Source of the DNA: Streptomyces sp. NBC_00289
GTDB lineage: Bacteria > Actinomycetota > Actinomycetes > Streptomycetales > Streptomycetaceae
NCBI RefSeq assembly: GCF_041435115.1
Contig: NZ_CP108046.1
Location: 6,200,001-6,264,000 of the forward strand
Direction of reading: 5' to 3'
Length of the DNA: 64,000 nucleotides
Below, piece by piece: positions 17,460 through 25,606 of this stretch. Within the stretch, counting starts at the first letter, position 1; each line of letters opens with the position of its first letter. Position numbers and translations under genes: made by a program. The notes beneath the pieces were generated by a model. The model had not been told where the DNA came from, did no database searches, and saw only the letters and a program-made list of their open reading frames with translations.

Positions 17460-19030
17460 CCGACGACCAGCACGGAGAGGGCACGCCCAGGAGCGGTGGC
17501 CGCTGGGACCCGCTGCCCCAGGGCGACTACGACGACGGCGCCACCGCCTTCGTGAAACTGCCGGAGGGCGGCATCGACGCGCTCCTCGCGTCGGCCGACA
17601 CCCCGCTCGCCGCGCCCGGCCACGGATACGTGCCGCCGCCGATAACGGTCGCTCCCGCCACGGACGAGGGAACCGATCCGGCGCCGGCCGGCACCTGGGC
17701 GATGCCCGCCGACGGCCCCCGGTGGCCCGACCCGAACGCCCTGCCCCAGGACACCGGCGACGACCGGTTCGCCTACCGCCCCGGGGCCACCGGGCAGTGG
17801 GACTTCGGGGACGTCACGGCGGCGGACGCCGCGGCCGCTCCGGGGCACGACGTCACCGGACAGTGGTCGATCCCCGTCGCCGGCGGCGACCTTCCGGACG
17901 AATCGGGCGAGTTCACCACGTCCGCGCTGGTCGAGCAGTGGGGCGGCACGCCCCCGGCCACACTTCCCGGCGGCGCGTCCGCGCCCTGGGCGACACAGCC
18001 GGCCCAGCCCTGGACGCAGCCGTCGCCGGACACCGGAACGGCCGAGCGGCAGGGCGTGCCCGGGCCCGGACACGCACAGCCCGTCGGCCGACCGGAAGAG
18101 CCGGCGGACCCGCGGCTCGCCGGGCCGGGCCCGAGCGCGCACGACGCCTCCGCCGGACGCTACGGGGAAACACCCGCCGAAGTCGCCGTGGCCGCCTCAC
18201 AGGCCGCCGTGGAAGCCGATGAGGCCAGGGAGGCCGCCGAGGCCGCGCAAGAGGCCGCAGAGGCCGCTCAGCGACCCTCCCCGCCCCTCGACGAGCCCGG
18301 CACCGAGACCGGTGACGGGACAGCCGGCCCCGAGGCGCCCGGAGAACCCGCCGAGGACGCCGGCTCCGGAACGCCCGGCGACGCCCCCGCCCCCTCCGGC
18401 GAGGAACACCCCCTCGCCTCCTACGTGCTGCGCGTCAACGGCACCGAACGCCCGGTCAGCGACGCCTGGATCGGCGAGTCCCTGCTCTACGTGCTGCGCG
18501 AGCGGCTCGGACTCGCGGGCGCCAAGGACGGCTGCTCGCAGGGCGAGTGCGGGGCCTGCAACGTCCAGGTCGACGGACGGCTCGTGGCGTCCTGCCTAGT
18601 GCCGGCGGTGACCGCGGCGGGCAGCGAGGTCCGTACGGTCGAGGGCCTGGCCGTCGACGGGCAGCCCTCGGACGTACAGCGGGCGCTGGCCAGGTGCGGG
18701 GCCGTGCAGTGCGGTTTCTGCGTGCCCGGCATGGCGATGACCGTGCACGACCTCCTCGAGGGCAACCCGGCGCCGACCGAACTCGAGACCCGGCAGGCCC
18801 TGTGCGGCAACCTGTGCCGCTGCTCCGGCTACCGGGGTGTCGTCGAGGCCGTCAAGGAGGTCGCCGCCGAACGCGAGGCGCACGGCAGGGCCGGCGACGC
18901 CGAACACGACGGCGACGAGGCACGTATCCCTCACCAGGCGGGCCCGGGAGCCGGCGGGGTCAACCCCTCGGCGTTCGAGTCGCCGCGAACCCATGACCAG
19001 GCGTACGGACAGGACGGAGGCCAGGCGTGA
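17456..19030 (+). CDS. 2Fe-2S subunit of the molybdenum hydroxylase with a ~320-residue disordered N-terminal extension
   Basis: A 524-residue protein. Only residues ~320-500 form the standard small subunit: plant-type 2Fe-2S motif CSQGECGACNVQVDG plus a later Cys, then the helical domain with CGFCVPGM and CGNLCRCSGYRG. Normal family members are 150-180 residues. The first ~320 residues are rich in Pro, Ala, Gly and Asp, with tandem W-x-P-like pieces (TGQWDFG, TGQWSIP) and a helical Ala/Glu stretch (EADEAREAAEAAQEAAEAAQ). The GTG overlaps the FAD-subunit stop and the stop overlaps the next GTG, supporting one continuous gene. The function of the extension is unknown. Confidence 0.85.
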   Translation: MTDDQHGEGTPRSGGRWDPLPQGDYDDGATAFVKLPEGGIDALLASADTPLAAPGHGYVPPPITVAPATDEGTDPAPAGTWAMPADGPRWPDPNALPQDTGDDRFAYRPGATGQWDFGDVTAADAAAAPGHDVTGQWSIPVAGGDLPDESGEFTTSALVEQWGGTPPATLPGGASAPWATQPAQPWTQPSPDTGTAERQGVPGPGHAQPVGRPEEPADPRLAGPGPSAHDASAGRYGETPAEVAVAASQAAVEADEAREAAEAAQEAAEAAQRPSPPLDEPGTETGDGTAGPEAPGEPAEDAGSGTPGDAPAPSGEEHPLASYVLRVNGTERPVSDAWIGESLLYVLRERLGLAGAKDGCSQGECGACNVQVDGRLVASCLVPAVTAAGSEVRTVEGLAVDGQPSDVQRALARCGAVQCGFCVPGMAMTVHDLLEGNPAPTELETRQALCGNLCRCSGYRGVVEAVKEVAAEREAHGRAGDAEHDGDEARIPHQAGPGAGGVNPSAFESPRTHDQAYGQDGGQA

Positions 19031-21333
19031 GCAACGAAGCCGCCACCGCGACCACCGCGGAGGCAGCCCCCGCCCCCGAGGGAATCCCGCACGGTCTGGG
19101 CGCCTCCCTGCAGCCCGCCGACGCCCGCGCCAAGACCGAGGGCACCTTCCCGTACGCGGCCGACCTGTGGGCCGAGGGCCTGCTGTGGGCGGCCGTACTG
19201 CGGTCCCCGCACGCGCACGCGCGCATCCTGTCCATCGACACCTCCCACGCGCGCGAGATGCCCGGCGTACGGGCCGTGGTCACCCACGAGGACGTCCCCG
19301 GCAGCGCACCGCACGGTCGCGGCAAGGCCGACCGCCCGCTGTTCGCCTCGGACGTCGTACGCCACCACGGGGAGCCCATCGCGGCCGTCGCCGCCGATCA
19401 CCCCGACACCGCGCGCATGGCCGCCGCCGCCGTCATCGTCGAGTACGAGGTGCTCGACCCGGTGACCGACCCGGAGCAGGCCTTCGAGGCGGAGCCGCTG
19501 CACCCCGACGGCAACCTGATCCGGCACATCCCGCTGCACCACGGAGACCCCGACGCGACCGGTGACGTCGTCGTGGAGGGCCAGTACCGCATCGGCCGCC
19601 AGGACCCCGCCCCGATCGGCGCCGAGGCCGGCCTCGCCGTGCCCCGCCCCGACGGCGGCGTCGAGCTGTACGTGGCGTCCACGGACCCGCACACCGACCG
19701 CGACGCGGCAGCGGCCTGCTACGGCCTGGACCCCGAGCGCGTGAAGGTCGTCGTCACCGGTGTGCCCGGCGCCACCGCCGACCGTGAGGACCAGGGCTTC
19801 CAGCTCCCGCTCGGCCTGCTCGCGCTGAAGACCGGCTGCCCGGTGAAACTGACCGCCACGCGCGAGGAGTCCTTCCTCGGGCACGCCCACCGGCACCCCA
19901 CCCTGCTGCGCTACCGCCACCACGCGGACGCCGAGGGCAGACTCGTCAAGGTCGAGGCGCAGATCCTGCTCGACGGCGGCGCCTACGCGGACACGTCCGC
20001 CGAGACGCTGGCAGCCGCCGTGGGCTTCGCCTGCGGGCCGTACGTCGTGCCGAACGCCTTCATCGAGGGCTGGGCCGTCCGCACCAACAACCCGCCGTCG
20101 GGCCATGTGCGCGGCGAGGGCGCCATGCAGGTGTGCGCCGCCTACGAGGCGCAGATGGACAAGCTCGCCAAGAAGCTCGGCCTCGACCCGGCCGAGCTGC
20201 GCCTGCGCAACGCCATGGCCACCGGTGACGTCCTGCCGACGGGCCAGACGGTCACCTGCCCGGCGCCGGTCGCCGAACTCCTCCAGGCGGTACGGGACTA
20301 CCCCCTGCCGCCGTTGCCCAAGGACACCCCCGAGGACGAGTGGCTGCTGCCCGGCGGTCCCGAGGGCGCGGGCGAACCGGGCGCGGTGCGCCGGGGCGTG
20401 GGCTACGCGCTGGGCATGGTGCACATGCTGGGCGCGGAGGGCGCCGACGAGGTCTCCACGGCCACCGTGCGGGTCCAGGACGGCGTGGCGACGGTGCTGT
20501 GCGCGGCCGTCGAGACCGGACAGGGCTTCACGACCCTCGCGAGACAGATCGTGCAGGAGACGCTCGGTATCGACGAGGTGCACGTGGCGCCCGTCGACAC
20601 CGACCAGCCGCCGGCCGGCCCGGGCTGCCGGGGCCGCCACACCTGGGTGTCCGGCGGCGCGGTGGAGCGGGCCGCCAAGATGGTCCGCACGCAGCTGTTG
20701 CAGCCCCTGGCGCACAAGTTCGGCATGTCCACCGAACTCCTCCAGATCACCGACGGCAAGATCACGTCGTACGACGGTGTGCTGTCGACCACGGTCACCG
20801 AGGCGATGGAGGGCAAGGAGCTGTGGGCCACGGCCCAGTGCCGCCCCCATCCGACGGAGCCGCTGGACGCGGCCGGCCAGGGCGACGCCTTCGTGGGCCT
20901 CGCCTTCTGCGCGATCCGCGCGGTGGTGGACGTCGACATCGAACTCGGCTCGGTACGGGTGGTGGAGCTGGCGCTCGCCCAGGACGTGGGCCGGGTGCTG
21001 AACCCCACCCAGCTCGCGGCGCGCATCGAGGCGGGCGTCACCCAGGGCGTGGGCATCGCGCTGACGGAGAACCTGCGTACCGCGCGCGGGCTGGTCCGCC
21101 ATCCCGACCTCACCGGGTACGCCCTGCCCACCGCGCTGGACGCGCCCGACATCCACATCGTCAAATTGGTCGAGGAACGGGACGTGGTCGCGCCCTTCGG
21201 CGCGAAGGCGGCCAGCGCGGTGCCGGTGGTGACCTCCCCGGCCTCGATCGCCTCCGCGGTTCGGGCCGCCACCGGCCGCCCCGTGAACCGGCTGCCGATA
21301 CGGCCGCAGGCGGCGGTGGTGACCGGCCAGTGA
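19027..21333 (+). CDS. Molybdopterin-binding large subunit of the molybdenum hydroxylase
   Basis: A 768-residue protein of the xanthine/aldehyde oxidase large-subunit family. The N-terminal a/b-hammerhead domain (LGASLQPADARAKTEGTFPYAADLW) is followed by cofactor-binding segments: EDQGFQLPLGLLAL, NNPPSGHVRGEGAMQV and AVETGQGFTTLARQIV. Oddly, the C-terminal GxGE signature that supplies the base glutamate in typical family members is replaced by FGAKAASAVP at residues ~724-733. Substrate is unknown. The GTG overlaps the iron-sulfur subunit stop, and the stop overlaps the next GTG. Confidence 0.82.
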   Translation: MSNEAATATTAEAAPAPEGIPHGLGASLQPADARAKTEGTFPYAADLWAEGLLWAAVLRSPHAHARILSIDTSHAREMPGVRAVVTHEDVPGSAPHGRGKADRPLFASDVVRHHGEPIAAVAADHPDTARMAAAAVIVEYEVLDPVTDPEQAFEAEPLHPDGNLIRHIPLHHGDPDATGDVVVEGQYRIGRQDPAPIGAEAGLAVPRPDGGVELYVASTDPHTDRDAAAACYGLDPERVKVVVTGVPGATADREDQGFQLPLGLLALKTGCPVKLTATREESFLGHAHRHPTLLRYRHHADAEGRLVKVEAQILLDGGAYADTSAETLAAAVGFACGPYVVPNAFIEGWAVRTNNPPSGHVRGEGAMQVCAAYEAQMDKLAKKLGLDPAELRLRNAMATGDVLPTGQTVTCPAPVAELLQAVRDYPLPPLPKDTPEDEWLLPGGPEGAGEPGAVRRGVGYALGMVHMLGAEGADEVSTATVRVQDGVATVLCAAVETGQGFTTLARQIVQETLGIDEVHVAPVDTDQPPAGPGCRGRHTWVSGGAVERAAKMVRTQLLQPLAHKFGMSTELLQITDGKITSYDGVLSTTVTEAMEGKELWATAQCRPHPTEPLDAAGQGDAFVGLAFCAIRAVVDVDIELGSVRVVELALAQDVGRVLNPTQLAARIEAGVTQGVGIALTENLRTARGLVRHPDLTGYALPTALDAPDIHIVKLVEERDVVAPFGAKAASAVPVVTSPASIASAVRAATGRPVNRLPIRPQAAVVTGQ

Positions 21334-21452
21334 CCGCACCCGAGCCACCGCGTTACGAGCCCCCGCCCAGCGTCGGGAAGCTGCTGCTGTGGGTCCTGGT
21401 GTTCGTCCTGGCGGCGGTCGTCGTCGTGCTGGGCGGCATCTACCTCACGTGA
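21330..21452 (+). CDS. 40-residue single-span membrane peptide coupled to the molybdenum hydroxylase operon
   Basis: The GTG overlaps the large-subunit stop (GTGA) and the stop overlaps the ATG of the next gene (TGATG). The product has a Pro-rich cytoplasmic stretch (TAPEPPRYEPPPSVGK) followed by one hydrophobic helix (LLLWVLVFVLAAVVVVLGG). Tight coupling on both sides is good evidence that it is translated. A membrane-anchoring or assembly role for the hydroxylase is an inference. Confidence 0.65.
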   Translation: MTAPEPPRYEPPPSVGKLLLWVLVFVLAAVVVVLGGIYLT

Positions 21453-21979
21453 TGGACGGCGTCGTCCTCGTCACCGGCATCATGGCCGCGGGCAAGTCGA
21501 CGGTCGCGCAGGCCCTGGCCGAACGGCTGCCGCGCGCCGCGCACGTCCGCGGCGACCTGTTCCGGCGGATGATCGTCTCCGGACGCGAGGACTACGTTCC
21601 CGGCGCGGGCGCCGAGGCCGAGGCGCAACTCAGGCTGCGCCACCGGCTGTCGGCGGAGACGGCGGACGCCTACGCGCGGGCGGGCTTCACGGCGGTGGTG
21701 CAGGACGTGGTGCTGGGGGAGGAACTGCCCGCCTTCGTCGGCCTGTTGCGTACCCGCCCGCTGTACGTCGTCGTCCTCGCGCCCGACCCGGAGACGGTGG
21801 CGGCCCGGGAGGCCGGGCGGGCGAAGACCGGCTACGGGGCCTGGACGGTCGGGGAACTGGACGGTGGGCTGCGGGCCGGGACTCCGCGCCTCGGTCTGTG
21901 GCTGGACACCTCGCGGCTGACGGTGACGGAGACGGTCGAGGCGATTCTGGCCGGGAGGGAACGGGCGAGGGTCCGCTGA
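21452..21979 (+). CDS. P-loop ATPase/kinase-like protein
   Basis: A 175-residue protein with Walker A GIMAAGKSTVAQAL at residues ~8-21 and an Asp-Leu-Phe-Arg segment (VRGDLFRRM) typical of small kinases of the AAA_33/chloramphenicol-phosphotransferase group. A later VVVLAPDPETVAARE strand-helix resembles their Walker B/lid region. The substrate is unknown. It overlaps the preceding 40-codon gene, so it belongs to the molybdenum hydroxylase operon and may modify a metabolite of that pathway. Confidence 0.7.
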   Translation: MDGVVLVTGIMAAGKSTVAQALAERLPRAAHVRGDLFRRMIVSGREDYVPGAGAEAEAQLRLRHRLSAETADAYARAGFTAVVQDVVLGEELPAFVGLLRTRPLYVVVLAPDPETVAAREAGRAKTGYGAWTVGELDGGLRAGTPRLGLWLDTSRLTVTETVEAILAGRERARVR

Positions 21980-22081
21980 GCGTCCTGTGGGGCAGGGCGT
22001 GCCGGTGGCGCGGCGGAGCCGGCCGGTGCCGGTGGCGCCGCCGATCCGGGCGTTGTCAGTGGCGCGGCGTAGTGTTCCGAG

Positions 22082-22127
22082 CAGTGGGGGACGGCCGCTT
22101 CGACCAGTGGGGGACGGCCCCTTCGAC
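22082..22127 (+). repeat. 23-bp tandem duplication upstream of the SUKH-4 gene
   Basis: Two adjacent 23-bp units (22082-22104 and 22105-22127) begin CAGTGGGGGACGGCC and differ at one base. They lie in the leader of the SUKH-family gene, 60-105 bp before its start. Confidence 0.7.
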
Positions 22128-22188
22128 GGGACCGGACGGCTGGGGTGTGCCCTGCCGGGGGACCGCGCGACGCATGCACGGGGGAACC

Positions 22189-23253
22189 ATGAGCACGATC
22201 GACACCTGTACCGCGGTGATCGCCCTGACCGAGCGAGACCTGGAAACGTACGTCACCCACGGGTCGGCGCACTACTGGCCGACCGACGCCGAACCGCCCC
22301 CGCACAGGGACCTGTTGACCTTCGACGAGCTGCGCCGGGAAGGCCTCAGGACGATGGCGGACTCCACGGTCGACCCGACGTACTTCTTCCATGACCGTCC
22401 CGACCTGATGGACCGCCGCCCGCTCGCACCCGCGCTGCGGACGCTGGTGCGGTTCGCCGCCGTGACCGACGAACTGGCGCGCCTGCGAGGTCAGTTCGCC
22501 TCGTACGCCGGACGCTTCGGGGCGGAGGCGGCGGCGCGCGCGTCCCGGCGGCTGCTCGCGGAGTTCGAGGGGAGCGCGGGCGGCGAGCCGACGCCGTTGT
22601 GGAAGCTGGCGGCCCTGATCCGGCCCCTGTCCCTCGCGGCGAACCCGGGTCCGGGCACCGACTCCGGACTGGCCCTGGACCTGCCGGCCCGGCTGCTGGA
22701 CCAGGAGTTCGGCCAGGGCGGGGTGGCCCGCTTCGAGGACGTCGACTTCCCCGCGGCCCTCACCCATGAGCCGACCCGCCGCTTCCTGCGCGAAACCGGT
22801 CTGCCGGAGGACGCGTTCCTCTTCCACCTGGACACCGACGCACCGCTGCCGACTCTCGCGGAGCACTACGCCGACCAGTGGCCCACGGAGTCCGGCCCGG
22901 CCGAACTGCCCTCCTGTGCCGAGGAGTTGATACGCCTCGGTCAGCTCGACGAGGGCAACAGCCTGGTCCTCGACGGCGCCACGGGCGCGGTCCTGAACTG
23001 GAGCGAGCCCGAGGCCACCCCGTATCCGCTGAACACCGACCTCTCCACGCTCGCGTGCACGCTCTGGCTGCTGCACCGGGACGAGAACACCGACGCGGGC
23101 CTGGCCCAGGAGCTGACGACGGACACCTACGACCAGCTCGCCGCCACGATGATCCACGTCCTGTCGACCGCCGACCGGACGGCCACCACGCCCGAGACGG
23201 ACCGGCCCGACTGGACGGACCTCTTCCAGGAGGAGGCGGGCGAGCGCCACTGA
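22189..23253 (+). CDS. SUKH-4-like family protein
   Basis: A 354-residue protein. The C-terminal ~190 residues match the SUKH-4 pattern seen in Streptomyces: FPAALTHEPTRRFLRETGLP, then IRLGQLDEGNSLVLDG, TGAVLNWSEPE and NTDLSTLACTLWLLHR. The first ~150 residues are helical and not assigned. SUKH proteins are immunity factors for polymorphic toxins (nucleases, deaminases), but no toxin gene is adjacent, so this is an orphan or has another role. ATG 22189 follows GGGGGAAC; ATG 22174 is an alternative. Confidence 0.65.
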   Translation: MSTIDTCTAVIALTERDLETYVTHGSAHYWPTDAEPPPHRDLLTFDELRREGLRTMADSTVDPTYFFHDRPDLMDRRPLAPALRTLVRFAAVTDELARLRGQFASYAGRFGAEAAARASRRLLAEFEGSAGGEPTPLWKLAALIRPLSLAANPGPGTDSGLALDLPARLLDQEFGQGGVARFEDVDFPAALTHEPTRRFLRETGLPEDAFLFHLDTDAPLPTLAEHYADQWPTESGPAELPSCAEELIRLGQLDEGNSLVLDGATGAVLNWSEPEATPYPLNTDLSTLACTLWLLHRDENTDAGLAQELTTDTYDQLAATMIHVLSTADRTATTPETDRPDWTDLFQEEAGERH

Positions 23254-23349
23254 CCACCCGGCCTTCCCAGGCCGGGCGGCCGACCCGGGCGGCACGCGGC
23301 CGGCGCATCACACCGTGCGCCCCTCCCGCCCCGACCGCAGGCTGTAGCC

Positions 23350-23565
23350 ATGGTCATCGTGCAGCCCATCGTGATCTATCCGCCCGGCGGAGACGGCGGT
23401 CGGCGGGTCCGAGCCGCCGACCGGTTCCTCGGGATGGCGTACGGAGTCCTGGACATCGTGGAGTTCCTGCGCCTCGCGGGACTGGAGAACGTCGACGACG
23501 ACTGGGTACGGCAGTCCGACCGGATCGAGTGGCGCGGCGGCGGGCCCGACGCGTGGGCCCGGTGA
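23350..23565 (+). CDS. Small conserved hypothetical protein
   Basis: A 71-residue protein of unrecognised family. It starts with a beta-rich MVIVQPIVIYPPGG stretch and has a helical middle (LGMAYGVLDIVEFLRLAGL). Codon bias is like that of the neighbours. The ribosome-binding site is weak. It lies between the SUKH gene and tRNA-Cys on the same strand as the former. Confidence 0.55.
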   Translation: MVIVQPIVIYPPGGDGGRRVRAADRFLGMAYGVLDIVEFLRLAGLENVDDDWVRQSDRIEWRGGGPDAWAR

Positions 23566-23653
23566 GCCGCGGGCCGTGGGACCACCGTCCCGGGAGCGAG
23601 GAGGGCGACACCCCCGAAGCGGTGCCGCCCTCGTGCTCCGGCTCGGCCGGACA

Positions 23654-23728
23654 TGGAGACCGTGGCGGGATTCGAACCCACGTAACTCGCTTTGCAGGCG
23701 AGCCCCTGAACCACTCGGGCACACGGTC
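23654..23728 (-). tRNA. tRNA-Cys (anticodon GCA)
   Basis: The complement folds as a cloverleaf: acceptor GACCGTG/CACGGTC, D stem CCC/GGG, anticodon stem CTCGC/GCGAG with loop CTGCAAA, T arm GTGGG-TTCGAAT-CCCGC, discriminator U and encoded CCA. The anticodon GCA reads UGC/UGU. Confidence 0.95.
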
Positions 23729-23954
23729 ACTGGTGGAGTCGTCGGTCGGGTGTCACCGGCGTCGGACTCGGTGAGTCGACCGTAGGGCGGGGCGGGGGAG
23801 GGGTTCAAGGACGTCGGGTGTGCCGCAACGGGACTGCCATACGCCGTTCATGAAAGGAGCGTGGGGATCGCCGGTGGTCGTAGGACCAAGGTCCCGGTGC
23901 GAGGCATCCCGTGGACAGGGGCAAAAGCGTCTCGTGGCCCTTACGCTGGCCACC

Positions 23955-25412
23955 ATGACCGCCCCGGAACCGCGCGACACCGGCGTCGCACAGACCCTTG
24001 CCCCCTCACCGGTCGCCGAGTGCGAGGAGACCGTGCTCGGCCGGCCGTACCGGGCGCTGAGCGTCGGGATCGTCTCCGTCGTGCTGCTGATCGCGTTCGA
24101 GGCGACGGCGGTCGGTACGGCGATGCCGGTCGCGGCGCGGGAGCTGGACGGGGTGTCGCTGTACGCGTTCGCGTTCTCGGGGTACTTCACGACGAGCCTG
24201 TTCGGGATGGTCCTTGCCGGGCAGTGGTCGGACCGGCGGGGCCCGCTGGGCGCGCTGACGGCGGGCATCGCCGCCTTCGCCGCCGGGCTCGTGCTGGCCG
24301 GCACGGCGGCCGCGATGTGGCTGTTCATCCTCGGCCGGGCCGTGCAGGGGCTGGGTGGCGGACTGGTGATCGTCGCGCTGTACGTCGTCGTCGGACGGGC
24401 CTATCCGCAGCGGCTGCGGCCGTCGATCATGGCGGCGTTCGCGGCGAGCTGGGTCGTCCCGTCGGTCGTCGGCCCGCTCGCCTCGGGCACGGTGACCGAA
24501 CACCTCGGCTGGCGCTGGGTGTTCCTCGGGATCCCGATGCTGGTGGTGTTCCCGCTGGCGCTGGCGCTTCCGCAGATACGACGCCGGGCGGCGGGCCCGG
24601 TCGAGGGCGCCCCGGAGAGCGGGACCGGCGTCTCCTCCGGGCGCCGCCGCATCCGGCTGGCGCTCGGTATCTCCCTCGGGGCGGGGCTGCTCCAGTACGC
24701 CGCGCAGGATCTGCGGTGGCTGTCGCTGATCCCGGCCGCCGCGGGGGTCGCGCTGCTCGGGCCGGCCGTGCTCGGGCTGCTTCCGCACGGCACCTGGCGG
24801 GCGGCGCGGGGACTGCCGTCGGTGGTGCTGCTGCGCGGGGTCGCCGCGGGCTCCTTCATCGCGGCCGAGTCCTTCGTGCCGCTGATGCTGGTCACCCAGC
24901 GGGGGCTCTCCCCGACGCTGGCCGGGTTCTCGCTCGCGGCGGGCGGCGGGACCTGGGCGCTGGGCTCGTGGGTGCAGTCCCGGCCGCGGGTGGAGCCGTA
25001 CCGGGAGCGGCTGATGACGTTCGGCATGGTGCTGGTGGCGGCCGCCATCGCCGCGGCGCCGAGCGTGCTGATCGACGCCGTGCCCGCCTGGACCGTGGCG
25101 GTCGCCTGGGCCTTCGGCTGCCTCGGGATGGGCCTGGTGATCTCCTCCACCAGCGTGCTCCTGCTGCACCTGTCCGCCCCGGCCGAGGCCGGCGCCAACT
25201 CGGCCGCCCTCCAGATCTCCGACGGCCTGTCCAACGTGCTCCTGCTGGCCGCGGGCGGCGCCGCGTTCGCCGCCCTGGGCGGCGGCACGGTGACCCACGC
25301 CGCCACGGAGGCGTCCGGCGGGCACCCGGCGGCCTTCGCCGCGGTCTTCCTGCCGATGGCGGGAGTGGCGCTGGTGGGGGCGTGGGTGACGACCCGGCTG
25401 CGGGAGCGGTGA
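23955..25412 (+). CDS. MFS transporter
   Basis: A 485-residue major facilitator with roughly 12-14 hydrophobic segments. The signature between helices 2 and 3 is GQWSDRRGPLGALTAG, and helix 4 has GRAVQGLGGGLVIVALYVVVGRAYP, typical of drug:proton antiporters. The ATG at 23955 follows a short leader downstream of tRNA-Cys; the upstream frame overlaps non-coding sequence. The substrate cannot be inferred. Confidence 0.85.
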   Translation: MTAPEPRDTGVAQTLAPSPVAECEETVLGRPYRALSVGIVSVVLLIAFEATAVGTAMPVAARELDGVSLYAFAFSGYFTTSLFGMVLAGQWSDRRGPLGALTAGIAAFAAGLVLAGTAAAMWLFILGRAVQGLGGGLVIVALYVVVGRAYPQRLRPSIMAAFAASWVVPSVVGPLASGTVTEHLGWRWVFLGIPMLVVFPLALALPQIRRRAAGPVEGAPESGTGVSSGRRRIRLALGISLGAGLLQYAAQDLRWLSLIPAAAGVALLGPAVLGLLPHGTWRAARGLPSVVLLRGVAAGSFIAAESFVPLMLVTQRGLSPTLAGFSLAAGGGTWALGSWVQSRPRVEPYRERLMTFGMVLVAAAIAAAPSVLIDAVPAWTVAVAWAFGCLGMGLVISSTSVLLLHLSAPAEAGANSAALQISDGLSNVLLLAAGGAAFAALGGGTVTHAATEASGGHPAAFAAVFLPMAGVALVGAWVTTRLRER

Positions 25413-25606
25413 GTCGTACAGCGGGGCTGTGACGTGGATCCCACCCACGAGTCACCCGGCCTTGTCCGCGCGTGGACACCGCCGGGCCGCCGGTAGGGTG
25501 GCCCGGTTGTCATACGTAGCAAGCCGCCCGCCCGCCCGTCACACACCACTCGTCCCACCCGACGCGCCGCGCGCGGCCCCTCCCATTCGACCCCCCTACG
25601 GAGACC

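Noticed and set aside
18931..21348. 805-codon minus-strand frame
   Set aside because: It is antisense to the molybdenum hydroxylase large subunit, with low-complexity translation and no family motif.
23654..23728. tRNA-Cys as an integration site of a mobile element
   Set aside because: There is no integrase, excisionase or duplicated tRNA 3' end within the visible flanks.
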